From a virus, in IMG/VR virus record IMGVR_UViG_3300033141_003544, positions 41,578-105,577 of that record: DNA of 64,000 bases; one strand, 5' to 3'. Positions 16,596 to 24,677 of this stretch are shown piece after piece; the first letter of the stretch is position 1, and each line of letters starts with the position of its first letter. The notes below the pieces were generated by a model that was not told the origin of the DNA, did no database searches, and saw only the letters and a program-made list of their open reading frames with translations. The position numbers and the translations under genes are program-made.

Positions 16596-17107
16596 TACAT
16601 CCTCGGTAAATGTTTTTTAAGGTTGACATCTAACAGGTTGACTGTGACAAATAGATTATTGCAAGCGTCTGTCACATTGTCTCCTATTGCGTCATATCTC
16701 TTTCCTCTATTACTTGTTATTTTTGCAATTATTTTCCCATCTTTATTTGAATTTAAAATTATTTTAATAGTTTGTCCATGTCTATTAATCATTTCATCAT
16801 ACAAAGGGTCTAAGATTTTTTTCCCGGTTTTTTGTTCAATAAAATAAGCACTATTTTTTATAGCTTGAAAAGGGATCGGTCCTGCATTAGGGACTACTCT
16901 AGTTTCAATTGTTTTTAACATATTTGTAATTGCCCAAATTAATTTACGACTATAACCCCACAACCATTGTCCTCTGGATTTTATACAAGCTATAAAGACC
17001 CCAGGAGACCTATGTTCCAAAAACAGTTCAATATCTGAATAAGAGTTGTTCTTTAATTCTCTTGTCAGTTGATCGTTTACAGCATAACCTCTTTTATCGA
17101 AAATCAA
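16595..17107 (-). CDS. hypothetical protein (170 aa)
   Basis: Mixed alpha/beta protein with RSPGVFIACIKSRGQWLWGY and a second basic half (RGKRYDAIGDNVTDACNNLF). It follows the ClpP-like gene by two bases. No family recognised. Confidence 0.65.
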   Translation of the reverse strand: MIFDKRGYAVNDQLTRELKNNSYSDIELFLEHRSPGVFIACIKSRGQWLWGYSRKLIWAITNMLKTIETRVVPNAGPIPFQAIKNSAYFIEQKTGKKILDPLYDEMINRHGQTIKIILNSNKDGKIIAKITSNRGKRYDAIGDNVTDACNNLFVTVNLLDVNLKKHLPRM

Positions 17108-17109
17108 TA

Positions 17110-17625
17110 CTATTTCACTCCTATTTTGTCAATAATCCCATAAGTTATTGCTTCTTCTGCAGACATATATTTCGTATTTTTCATGTCTTTTTTTACTTTT
17201 CTTCTGGTATAATTTGAATGTTTAATAATAGCATTTGTTATAAATTCATCTTGTATTATTGTGTCTTTTATATGTCTTTGGACTACTCCGATATCACCAC
17301 TCGTTTCGGCCCAAACGGAATGTATCATTATCCTGGAATTTGGAGTAGCATACCTCTCTCCTTGAGTTCCTCCTGCCAACAATACTGTTGCCATACTCCA
17401 AGTATAACCTATACAAATAGTTCTTATTTTTACAGTTGATTCTTGCATTACATCATAGATACTTATTCCAGCTGGGACGGAACCTCCTGATGAACTGATA
17501 AATAAAGTAATAGGTTCATCAGATTGATCTTGGAGATACAATATCTTCTCAATAATGTCTACAGACACTATTGGATTTATTTCTCATACTAAAAAAAGCC
17601 TTCGTGGGTTTAAAGAACTTAACAT
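17110..17625 (-). pseudogene. ClpP-like serine protease gene with in-frame TGA at codon 14
   Basis: From GTG 17568 the product (152 aa) shows ClpP features: SSSGGSVPAGISIYD, WSMATVLLAGG (Ser of the dyad), RIMIHSVWA (His) and MSAEEAITYGIID. The usual Asp position appears to be Thr. The same frame continues upstream to ATG 17625 (AGGGAG site) and reads RRLFLV-stop-EINPIV, matching the ClpP N-terminus R.IFL.G.I with TGA exactly at the conserved Gly. Either a nonsense mutation with restart at GTG, or readthrough. Possible roles are prohead maturation or host proteolysis. Confidence 0.75.
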
Positions 17626-17637
17626 GTATCTCCCTAT

Positions 17638-18267
17638 TTAATATTTTGATCTTTGTCTAAACTCGTTAATTATGCTTTTTCTTATATACAGATTATAAAT
17701 ATCGTCTGCTGTTAAATCTAATCTTAGACATAGGTCTAAAAAAGCAACTAATACTTTATTCAAGCATAAATAGAATTTGTTTTTGTCTGTAAGTATTTGA
17801 GATTGTTTCCACGGTTTATTTTTTAATACGTTTCCCACTAAACCTAATCTGTAATGGATTTCATGATAGTACTCTTTCACATCTCTCCGATCTCCTATAA
17901 AAGGATGTCTTGTATTAAAATATTCCTCTAAACTTGGAATTTTCTTTTTATCTATTTCAGTTCCAGTTAGTTTAAATATTTCTACTATAAAATGGAGAGC
18001 ATCACTTAACTCTTCTAAGTAGTGAAGTGGATCTTTGTGTATTATTCTAGCTTCCCAACTTTCAGACAATTCTTCCGCAACTCTCCAGAGAAAATCTTTG
18101 ATAATAGTTTGATTTTCTTTTATATCTATATCGAAAGGCCAGTCAGGTAACCCTTCAATAGTTTTGTATTCCTTCATTAGTTCTTCCTGCCTTTGGAATA
18201 TAAGTTCCAATCTATTGTTTTTCTTTGGGGCAGGAATTTCATTTTTATTAACGTCTTTTATATTGAT
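17638..18267 (-). CDS. all-alpha NTP pyrophosphatase (dimeric dUTPase / dCTPase-like)
   Basis: EELSESWEA and YLEELSDALHFIVE give the ExxE...ExxD metal site of the MazG/dimeric dUTPase fold. YIRKSIINEFRQRSKY resembles the terminal KN..N..RQ..GY motif. T4 gp56, which removes dCTP and dUTP, is of this fold. The GGAGG site lies before ATC 18267, giving 209 codons; the nearest conventional starts are TTG 18210 or an ATG 11 codons later, neither with a good ribosome site. Removing dCTP would fit a cytosine-modifying phage. Confidence 0.7.
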   Translation of the reverse strand: MNIKDVNKNEIPAPKKNNRLELIFQRQEELMKEYKTIEGLPDWPFDIDIKENQTIIKDFLWRVAEELSESWEARIIHKDPLHYLEELSDALHFIVEIFKLTGTEIDKKKIPSLEEYFNTRHPFIGDRRDVKEYYHEIHYRLGLVGNVLKNKPWKQSQILTDKNKFYLCLNKVLVAFLDLCLRLDLTADDIYNLYIRKSIINEFRQRSKY

Positions 18268-18282
18268 AATAACCTCCTATCT

Positions 18283-18789
18283 TTATTGTAGATTTCCTTT
18301 TTTAAATTCTTTTAATATTTTAGGACTTAAAGGTAATCCCCATTTTTTGCGCAAAATAATAATAGACATTGTAGCATAGTTTATCATGTCAATAAAAGCG
18401 TCTTCTACTCCTTCAAAATATAGTCTTGCTAAATCCACTGTTTTTATTACTTTTCCACTTGATTTCTCTATCATTTCAATTTCGGAGTTTATTTGTACAT
18501 TATTGCTATAAAAATCTACCTCACTTTCATCATACAATTCACCTTCAAGAAATTTTTCAATCCTTGAGATTTTCATTTTAATTTTTTCCATAACTTTCCC
18601 TACAGCAGCTTTTTGGTCTAAATCCCCATAACTTCTCTTTCCATAACTGATATGTTTAGGAATCATAACCCTAAAAGCTTCTTTTAGTATATCTTTAAAT
18701 ATATCATCATAATACTCTGATCTTTCAACTCTACAGTCCTTTTTCATTTTCTCTATCTCTTCTTTAGAAAAATCTAGTTCGTTATCCAT
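18283..18789 (-). CDS. putative Nmad1/DUF1599-like protein
   Basis: 168 aa. The C-terminal half (VEDAFIDMINYATMSIII, preceded by a KISRIEKFLEG helix) resembles the 'nucleotide modification associated domain 1' pattern: conserved K..R, then D..NYA. It is a weaker match than the protein at 25584. It would fit a role beside the nucleotide-modifying genes. Confidence 0.45.
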   Translation of the reverse strand: MDNELDFSKEEIEKMKKDCRVERSEYYDDIFKDILKEAFRVMIPKHISYGKRSYGDLDQKAAVGKVMEKIKMKISRIEKFLEGELYDESEVDFYSNNVQINSEIEMIEKSSGKVIKTVDLARLYFEGVEDAFIDMINYATMSIIILRKKWGLPLSPKILKEFKKGNLQ

Positions 18790-18828
18790 CTTATACCTCC
18801 TACAAATAGTTTTAATATCTAAATAATT

Positions 18829-19263
18829 TTAAATACCTTCTATCCATTCTAAAGTTCTATCATCATTCATTTTTACTTTACCCTCTGCTTTTAGCAGATC
18901 TACTACTTTATTTACTCTTCTTCTAGCCTTAACTTTATTAATTTCATTTTTGTTAAAAACTTCGTGAACTTCATTGACTATTTCAGTTTTTTGGTAACCT
19001 CCTTCTTTTATTAGTAATTCAATAAAACCTCTCCTATTCATTTTTGGGTCTAATTCTCTCGGTTTTGACCTTGTAATAATAGCAGGTTCATCTTTCTTAG
19101 ATACATAGTGGTCCCATGCAAGATCTACAAGCTGATCTTTTGTAACATTAGAGGGGATATCAATATCCAATTCCTCTTTTATTATTGATCTTGCATTTTC
19201 AATACTTAATTCCTCATCTAATATTAGATGAGCTAAGTCTTGTTTTGTTATTTCAGTTGACAT
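18829..19263 (-). CDS. hypothetical protein with possible winged-helix segment (144 aa)
   Basis: Acidic N-terminal half. The C-terminal half (FIELLIKEGGYQKTEIVNEVHEVFNKNEINKVKARRRVNKVV) looks like a helical, SAP/HTH-like DNA-associated module. No confident family. Confidence 0.55.
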   Translation of the reverse strand: MSTEITKQDLAHLILDEELSIENARSIIKEELDIDIPSNVTKDQLVDLAWDHYVSKKDEPAIITRSKPRELDPKMNRRGFIELLIKEGGYQKTEIVNEVHEVFNKNEINKVKARRRVNKVVDLLKAEGKVKMNDDRTLEWIEGI

Positions 19264-19285
19264 TGTTTTCCTCTTCTGTTTTTAT

Positions 19286-20068
19286 TTATTTAGACGGATA
19301 TAAAGGCTTTATTGCCTTTTTTAATTCACGCTTTGTTAATTTCCGCAATACCTTGAATTTCTTAACCCGAAATTTACCATCTGATAATATTGGAATAGCC
19401 ACAATGTCTTTTGCCGTAAACTCAACTTCAATATACATCCGATTTTCTATATCCAAATTAGAATTTTGTAAACACCGTTCAAGTGTGGCAACATTTAATC
19501 CTTTCCCACAGTTTTCTCGTTCATCTGCATTACAATCTAGTTCTCTATATATTTTGCCAATCTCATAACGCTTGTTTTGATATAGAGAGATGCCACATTT
19601 ATTCAAACATTTGTATGCAATTAATTTGCCTGGCTGAGATTTGAGAATATTAAGTGGAGAACGAATATGAAAAGGAATATTTTTTGCGCCAGTAAGGTCT
19701 GCATACCTAAGATCTGCGTCATTGAAATCTACGTCACTAAAATTTGCACCCCTAAAGTTTGCACCTCTAAGATTTGTATAACTAAGATCTGTTTTATTAA
19801 AGTTTGTTTCATTAAGTTTTGCATAATTAAGATTTGCAACACTAAGATTTGCATAGCTAAGGTCTGTTTTATTAAGATTTGCATAACTAAGATTTGCATA
19901 ACTAAGGTTTGCGCCACTAAGGTCTGCGTTACTAAGGTCTGCGTTACTAAGGTTTAATTTCTCACAAGAATAACCATCATACCCACTTACGCTTTCTTTA
20001 TTTGCAACACGCTCCAGAAATTCTTTTTTGGTTAGCTTTTTTATTTTAGTTGGCTGTTTTTTTGCCAT
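19286..20068 (-). CDS. pentapeptide-repeat protein
   Basis: 260 aa. Residues 37-130 hold about 18 consecutive A(D/N)LxX repeats (LNLSNADLSNADLSGANLS), predicted to form a right-handed beta helix. The rest is an alpha/beta domain (DUF5758-like flavour) with several cysteines. Pentapeptide proteins can mimic DNA or act as scaffolds; the target is unknown. The opposite strand shows a long periodic ORF that is only the mirror of the repeats. Confidence 0.85.
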   Translation of the reverse strand: MAKKQPTKIKKLTKKEFLERVANKESVSGYDGYSCEKLNLSNADLSNADLSGANLSYANLSYANLNKTDLSYANLSVANLNYAKLNETNFNKTDLSYTNLRGANFRGANFSDVDFNDADLRYADLTGAKNIPFHIRSPLNILKSQPGKLIAYKCLNKCGISLYQNKRYEIGKIYRELDCNADERENCGKGLNVATLERCLQNSNLDIENRMYIEVEFTAKDIVAIPILSDGKFRVKKFKVLRKLTKRELKKAIKPLYPSK

Positions 20069-20083
20069 TATATTCCCTTGTCT

Positions 20084-20194
20084 TCAATAACCTAAATATG
20101 GTCTAAGTATGCAAAAATATACAAATCCAAATAGTAACAGACATATTATTAATCCATACCAGAATTCATGTAGTTCACGTTTTAGACGGCTCAT
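20084..20194 (-). CDS. membrane micro-protein (36 aa)
   Basis: MSRLKRELHEFWYGLIICLL followed by a hydrophobic stretch, one membrane span. GGGGAG site; ATGA overlap with the gene above. Unknown function. Confidence 0.6.
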   Translation of the reverse strand: MSRLKRELHEFWYGLIICLLLFGFVYFCILRPYLGY

Positions 20195-20421
20195 TTATCT
20201 CCCCAAAACAGTTTAATACACCGTTTGCAGTTTACTTTGGCAATAGTGAATTTCCAATCATGGCTTAATGACCTATACCATCCACCAAGAGCATTATAAT
20301 ATGTAGAAGTTCCAAAAAGAAAACCACATCTCGTGTAAATAAAATCACGGTTTTTTGTCATATTCCTGTGTTTAAAATAATGCACCTTACCACCTATTTT
20401 ACGCACGTTGTTGCGGCTCAT
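20191..20421 (-). CDS. hypothetical zinc-binding-like protein (76 aa)
   Basis: Contains KVHYFKHRNMTKNRD, TRCGFLFG and a C-terminal VNCKRCIKLFWGD. The paired cysteines and histidines suggest a small zinc fold. Not recognised. Confidence 0.6.
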   Translation of the reverse strand: MSRNNVRKIGGKVHYFKHRNMTKNRDFIYTRCGFLFGTSTYYNALGGWYRSLSHDWKFTIAKVNCKRCIKLFWGDK

Positions 20422-20460
20422 GGTTTCTCCTTATACCATTTCACATATTATTCACGTAGT

Positions 20461-20619
20461 TCACGTTTTAGACGGGTCATTGGATTGCTCCTTTATTTTA
20501 TTTTCAAGCCACATATCACCATGATAATGGCAATATGGGCAATAATAAAAACCGCCCGTTGTTGGTTCAACTTCACCACCACAACGTTTGCAATATACTT
20601 TTATGGGGATATATATCAT
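20461..20619 (-). CDS. zinc-ribbon protein (52 aa)
   Basis: Start ATG 20619 chosen for the AGGAGC site. VYCKRCGGEVEP and YYCPYCHYHG form two CxxC knuckles. Probably nucleic-acid or protein binding. Confidence 0.65.
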   Translation of the reverse strand: MIYIPIKVYCKRCGGEVEPTTGGFYYCPYCHYHGDMWLENKIKEQSNDPSKT

Positions 20620-20655
20620 TTCCCTTGCTCCTTTCTGTTTCAAAGTCAAGTTCGC

Positions 20656-20796
20656 TCATAGCATTACCAACCCATCAGGCAACAATTTCCCGTCCTGCCA
20701 CACAAAAGAAAATTCAATACCATCGCATGTTGCAATTCCGACACAAGACGGGAATAATCCTGTTCTTTTGAGTCCAATAACCACATCTTTTACCAT
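20656..20796 (-). CDS. hypothetical protein (46 aa)
   Basis: MVKDVVIGLKRTGLFPSCVG start. It follows directly on a zinc-ribbon gene and is followed by an overlapping ATG. Small beta-rich protein, not recognised. Confidence 0.5.
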   Translation of the reverse strand: MVKDVVIGLKRTGLFPSCVGIATCDGIEFSFVWQDGKLLPDGLVML

Positions 20797-20798
20797 AC

Positions 20799-20942
20799 TT
20801 ATCTCTTTTTTCTCATTTTGTCTTTTCTATATGTCTTTACAACAGTATTTAAATCTAGTTTAGTTCCACATTTTATACATAAATCCTTCATCGGTGGATA
20901 GATTAAATTGTGAGCTCCACAATGTGGACATATAATAACCAT
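20799..20942 (-). CDS. zinc-ribbon protein (47 aa)
   Basis: MVIICPHCGAHNLIYPP...LCIKCGTKLD: two CxxC pairs, then a basic tail ending RKDKMRKKR. AAGGA site; first gene after the promoter at 20967-20995. Confidence 0.65.
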   Translation of the reverse strand: MVIICPHCGAHNLIYPPMKDLCIKCGTKLDLNTVVKTYRKDKMRKKR

Positions 20943-20966
20943 TTGATTTTTCCTTTCAATTATTGT

Positions 20967-20995
20967 AATATAAGACTTTCTTATTGAATATTCAA
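20967..20995 (-). promoter_or_regulatory. promoter, TTGAAT-17-TATATT
   Basis: -35 TTGAAT at 20995-20990, 17-bp spacer, -10 TATATT at 20972-20967. It drives the run of small genes from 20942 downwards. Confidence 0.7.
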
Positions 20996-21024
20996 CTTTT
21001 TAATAAAAATTTTAAAAAAATATA

Positions 21025-21342
21025 TTAATTATAAAATTTATCTAAAACTTTTTCCACGTCTTCTGGAAATCGAGTTTTCCTCAGTTTTTGGATTTGATAT
21101 ACTGCTTCGTTGTATAATTCTTTCTCATGCTTTAATAAACCAGTTGTAATAAAATGTTTAATGGCTTCCATTATAAAAACAGACAAGGGCATATTAGCGT
21201 AACTCTTTCCAGTAGCAAACAATATACAAGCCATCATAAACTCTCTTTCATCTACTTTTGGGGAAAAAGTAATTGGTCTTCTTCTACAGTTTAACCTATC
21301 TTCTTCAAGCATTACTTTTAGTACACGTGGTATGTTACTCAT
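21025..21342 (-). CDS. hypothetical protein (105 aa)
   Basis: Helical protein (MSNIPRVLKVMLEEDRLNCR start). Overlaps the upstream gene by eight bases. Not recognised. Confidence 0.65.
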   Translation of the reverse strand: MSNIPRVLKVMLEEDRLNCRRRPITFSPKVDEREFMMACILFATGKSYANMPLSVFIMEAIKHFITTGLLKHEKELYNEAVYQIQKLRKTRFPEDVEKVLDKFYN

Positions 21343-21763
21343 CTTTCATTTCCTCTTTAGAGTTAATTATTTTATTTTGTTTTTCAGTATCTTTTTTCCA
21401 AAACTCTGCTTTATCTAATTGTTCTTGTATAGTATTAATAAAATCCCGTACATGTGCACCGTGACGAAAAATAAACTCTTCCTCATATGTTATTTCACCT
21501 TTGAATAGTACTATAAATGCATTTTTTATACGTCTCCATATGTCAACCCAACAATTGCTGTTCCCCCAAGGAGCAGGTCCTCTTACTTTAGTAAAGAATT
21601 CTAATGAATAATAGGGTTCTTCAATTTTTATATCTTTTCCACTCCACCCACTATAATCTACCGAAAAAATTATACTATGATTATCACTTCCACACCTACA
21701 AGTAGTTTTAAATGTGGGAATATCTTCATCATAATAAGCCATATTTTCAATATTTGTATTCAT
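21335..21763 (-). CDS. hypothetical protein (142 aa)
   Basis: Has FKTTCRCGSDNHSI near the N-terminus and a W-rich centre (PAPWGNSNCWVDIWRR). It resembles phage proteins with a short zinc-like CxC motif. Function unknown. GGAGG site; coupled to the helicase C-part gene. Confidence 0.65.
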   Translation of the reverse strand: MNTNIENMAYYDEDIPTFKTTCRCGSDNHSIIFSVDYSGWSGKDIKIEEPYYSLEFFTKVRGPAPWGNSNCWVDIWRRIKNAFIVLFKGEITYEEEFIFRHGAHVRDFINTIQEQLDKAEFWKKDTEKQNKIINSKEEMKDE

Positions 21764-22689
21764 TTTATTCCTCCAATTTTTTTTCCCTTCAAGAAACTTT
21801 TTAAATTATTTTCTGACTGATTATCAATTATTTCTATATCAAAATTTAATCTTTCATATTCTTTTAATCTTTTTTTGCTCCATTTCTCTAATAGACCTCC
21901 GTCTATATCATAAAAGTCATATATTATAGCTTCTTTTTTTCCTTTACATATTGTTAATACTCTTCCTGCTATTTGGATTGTTTTTTTGTCTTTTGCTTGA
22001 CCAGAAGCATTGAACACACAATCCATAGCTGGTAAATCAACTCCCTCGTTCAAAAGTGTAGATATAAGGACTGGATTTTCTTTCGAACTAAAACTATCTA
22101 ATATCCTTTTTCTTTCTTCTGAATCTTTTGTATTTCCATATAGTGTAATAGCTTCTGGTATTAATTCTTCTAATACATTTCCTTGCTCCACAATCTCTGT
22201 GCAAGCAATTAAGATAGATTGCCCCCTTTTTAAAACATTTTGTATTGTACCCCGTAATATGGAATTCCTACGGGTGTTTCTAAAGATACCTTCAACCTTT
22301 GCTTGTCTTACATTTTTATAAGCTTTCGGATGATTCAGTTTATACATATACACTTTACCTTGAACAAGATAACCATCTTTAGTTAAATCTTCGACTGAAA
22401 CAAAATCTATAACTCTTCCTGTAGCCATTTCTAATAGTTTTCTTTCATTACTATTTGGTGATCCAGGACTAGCGGTAAACCCAAATCTATAATAAGCATT
22501 TTCACAACGCATAGTTATTGTGAAATAAGAATTGTAAATATTTTTTTCACTAAAATTTATATGGTGACTGTTAGAAACTAAAACTCCATCAACAAAGAGG
22601 TTATGGTCTTTACCCCCTACAGTTATATCAAAAACCTCTTCTTCATCTTCTATTTCAATTGACTCTATTGTACCTTTTATTACTTGCAT
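21760..22689 (-). CDS. UvsW-type SF2 helicase, C-terminal part with split-intein C-half
   Basis: 309 aa. Residues 1-40 are an intein C-half ending VGGKDHNLFVDGVLVSN (block F DITV, block G SN). From Ser41 the extein (SHHINFSEKN) continues helicase motif II, then motif III (FGFTASPG), motifs IV-V (LISTLLNEGVDLPAMD) and motif VI (QIAGRVLT). The N-half is in the gene at 23335-24315. Trans-splicing would join LIDE to SHH, giving a DE-S-H box. UvsW-like enzymes remodel branched DNA and origins. Confidence 0.92.
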   Translation of the reverse strand: MQVIKGTIESIEIEDEEEVFDITVGGKDHNLFVDGVLVSNSHHINFSEKNIYNSYFTITMRCENAYYRFGFTASPGSPNSNERKLLEMATGRVIDFVSVEDLTKDGYLVQGKVYMYKLNHPKAYKNVRQAKVEGIFRNTRRNSILRGTIQNVLKRGQSILIACTEIVEQGNVLEELIPEAITLYGNTKDSEERKRILDSFSSKENPVLISTLLNEGVDLPAMDCVFNASGQAKDKKTIQIAGRVLTICKGKKEAIIYDFYDIDGGLLEKWSKKRLKEYERLNFDIEIIDNQSENNLKSFLKGKKIGGIK

Positions 22690-23362
22690 CCGTATAAGTT
22701 TTCCTTAATTTTAGTAATTGTTTAAACTTTTTATGTTTCCTATTCAAGCAAATAGTTGAACCCCTATATATTTCTTTACATATTAAATAAACTTGATTAT
22801 TACCTCTAACCTGAAATCGGTATATTGCTTCATGATGTTTTTTTCTATGATATATATGAGAAAAATTCAAATTTAAACATTCATTAAAATAATCTCTAAT
22901 AAATTCCAAAACTGTTTTAGTACCTGTAACCCCAAAAATAAAATTAGGTCTTTCAGAATTTAAACCAAAACTTCCATCTCCATCAAAATAACCCCTTATC
23001 CAGTGCCTAATTAAATCTTTCTGAAGTATTGGGGGTTTTAAAATCAAAGATTTTGCCCCTCTAGGTATTCCATTATCTTCTAAATTTTTTGTAAACTGTT
23101 TTGAACATACTGTAATCCTTTTACTATGAAATGTTTTATCCCCAATAACTTTTGTTCTAGTTTTAATAGGTCTATCAGTTTTAATATGACGTTTGAACTT
23201 TTCTAAGTGTTTCAAATCTTTTTCACTAAAATTCAAATATAGAGTGCCATTTTTAGAGATATGACCATCTGCTGCAATCATACCTAACCAATAAGCTTTC
23301 TTTTGAGTATTAATATTTTTAAAAAAATTAACATCTAAGGTATATCTTGTGTTTTTATGCAT
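22655..23362 (-). CDS. LAGLIDADG homing endonuclease between split-intein halves
   Basis: 235 aa from ATG 23362 with AGGAG upstream (an earlier TTG is unlikely). Motifs YWLGMIAADG and WIRGYFDGDG. It overlaps the intein N-half gene by 28 bp and the C-half gene by 35 bp, so it occupies the space where an intein's internal endonuclease would sit, but as its own gene. Close relative of the endonuclease at 4114-4923. Confidence 0.92.
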   Translation of the reverse strand: MHKNTRYTLDVNFFKNINTQKKAYWLGMIAADGHISKNGTLYLNFSEKDLKHLEKFKRHIKTDRPIKTRTKVIGDKTFHSKRITVCSKQFTKNLEDNGIPRGAKSLILKPPILQKDLIRHWIRGYFDGDGSFGLNSERPNFIFGVTGTKTVLEFIRDYFNECLNLNFSHIYHRKKHHEAIYRFQVRGNNQVYLICKEIYRGSTICLNRKHKKFKQLLKLRKTYTDASNKRYNRVN

Positions 23363-24315
23363 GTTAAGTTGTCTCCTATTTTTAAATGTTTGGCTTTCAC
23401 CCAATGATCATTTACCAAAATTTTATGATCACCTGAACATCTAATAATATAAGAGATGTTTTCATCACATGCAACCTTTATTTTATAGATCTTCTGTTTT
23501 TTTGGTTTCTTAACAATGTTTATAATATTATTACCATAACACAAATTTATATCTTTGTCATAAGATATAATACATTCATTTTTGTAATTTAAATACAATT
23601 CCCCTAATGTTTTATATGAAAGATCTGCCATCAGTATTTTAGCAGATGAGGGTAAACATTCATCAATTAAGATACATCTTATACTATCTAGAAATTTTTT
23701 ACACTCTCCAGTATCTAATCTATTTATCAAAGTTTGGACTGTAGCAACTGTTATTGGTTGAGGATCCCATAATCCGTTACCAATTATTCCTATATTTAAA
23801 TCAAATAACCGACTCATCACATTATGTATTTGTTTTAATAATGTCTTTTGATTAACTAATATTAATACACCATATCCAACTTCTCCAGCTATCATACCCA
23901 TTATCAATGTTTTACCTGATCTTGTAGGGTGATATATAATTCCTCGGGTTACTTCAAAGGCCTCCTCAAAGGCTCTTTTTTGGTACCAACGAGGGTTCAT
24001 TTTGATACCCTTTTCATTAAGATATGTGATGGGGATAGGTGAATTTTTTGGTTTACATCTTTTGTCCAAAAAATTTGGAGCATTTTTTGAATTTTTGAGA
24101 AGTTCCAAAATTTTTGGCGCTAGTCCTGATGGGAAATAAGAGGCTTTTCTATCAAAATATCTTTTTTTTATCATTCTTTTTTTAATATATTTCTTTTGAA
24201 CATAATCCCATTTAAACTCAGGAAAGACTATTGAACAGACTTTTTCAATGGCTTCAAGTTGGGCCAGGTCAGGGTTTCGCACCTCTGTATATGAATTGTT
24301 AACAATTAAATCCAT
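23335..24315 (-). CDS. UvsW-type SF2 helicase, N-terminal part with split-intein N-half
   Basis: 326 aa. Residues 1-219 are helicase: RWYQKRAFEEAF (Q-motif region), Walker A HPTRSGKT, motif Ia VNQKTLLKQI, Ib ATVQTLINRL and motif II ILIDE. At residue 220 the intein N-half begins (CLPSSAKILMADLSYKTLGEL), with block B CSGDHKILV and KIGDNLTCI, ending in a stop at 326 (107 aa). It lacks a C-extein, so the enzyme depends on trans-splicing. Confidence 0.92.
   Translation of the reverse strand: MDLIVNNSYTEVRNPDLAQLEAIEKVCSIVFPEFKWDYVQKKYIKKRMIKKRYFDRKASYFPSGLAPKILELLKNSKNAPNFLDKRCKPKNSPIPITYLNEKGIKMNPRWYQKRAFEEAFEVTRGIIYHPTRSGKTLIMGMIAGEVGYGVLILVNQKTLLKQIHNVMSRLFDLNIGIIGNGLWDPQPITVATVQTLINRLDTGECKKFLDSIRCILIDECLPSSAKILMADLSYKTLGELYLNYKNECIISYDKDINLCYGNNIINIVKKPKKQKIYKIKVACDENISYIIRCSGDHKILVNDHWVKAKHLKIGDNLTCIKTQDIP
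24272..24315 (-). repeat. direct repeat: 5' end of the helicase gene
   Basis: First 44 bases of the helicase gene, repeated with four mismatches at 24591-24634, flanking the small gene between them. Confidence 0.75.
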
Positions 24316-24363
24316 AGTTTAATTAACCTTCAATTGATACACCTTTGATTTAATTATTTCTTA

Positions 24364-24576
24364 CTATCTTAATATAGTTTTTATAAAATTTATTGTTACC
24401 ATAATAATTGTTCCAAGACAGAGACTACCTATAATTATATTAGAAACTTTCTCTATTCTTCTATCTGATTTTTTTTGCCTCTCAATTTCATCATCAGTTA
24501 ATGTTACAAATATAGGTAATGATCGCTTAGACATTATCACCTTCCGATTATTACTTCTATCTCCATGATAAGGCAT
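24364..24576 (-). CDS. small membrane protein (70 aa)
   Basis: Start ATG 24576 (AAAAGGAGGG site). MPYHGDRSNNRKVIMSKRSL..., with a C-terminal hydrophobic helix IIIGSLCLGTIIMVTINF. It lies between two copies of the helicase 5' end, as though inserted. Confidence 0.6.
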   Translation of the reverse strand: MPYHGDRSNNRKVIMSKRSLPIFVTLTDDEIERQKKSDRRIEKVSNIIIGSLCLGTIIMVTINFIKTILR

Positions 24577-24590
24577 AATACCCTCCTTTT

Positions 24591-24634
24591 GGGTTTCACA
24601 CTTCCGTATATGAATTGCTAACAATTAAATCCAT
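24591..24634 (-). pseudogene. duplicated, stop-terminated helicase 5' end
   Basis: Encodes MDLIVSNSYTEV then TGA, against MDLIVNNSYTEVRNPD in the intact helicase; the CGA codon has become TGA. It is a relic of the event that placed the 70-aa gene in front of the helicase. Confidence 0.7.
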
Positions 24635-24677
24635 ATCTCATTTAATACGTTTTTGCGACCGATTAACATAATTAACA

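Noticed and set aside
17110-17625. Genome-wide reassignment of TGA to Gly
   Set aside because: Many genes in the window end in TGA, often in ATGA overlaps, and only one convincing in-frame TGA was seen.
19667-19957. Long plus-strand repetitive ORF (ICTTKVC-type repeats)
   Set aside because: Mirror image of the pentapeptide repeats on the minus strand; no ribosome site.
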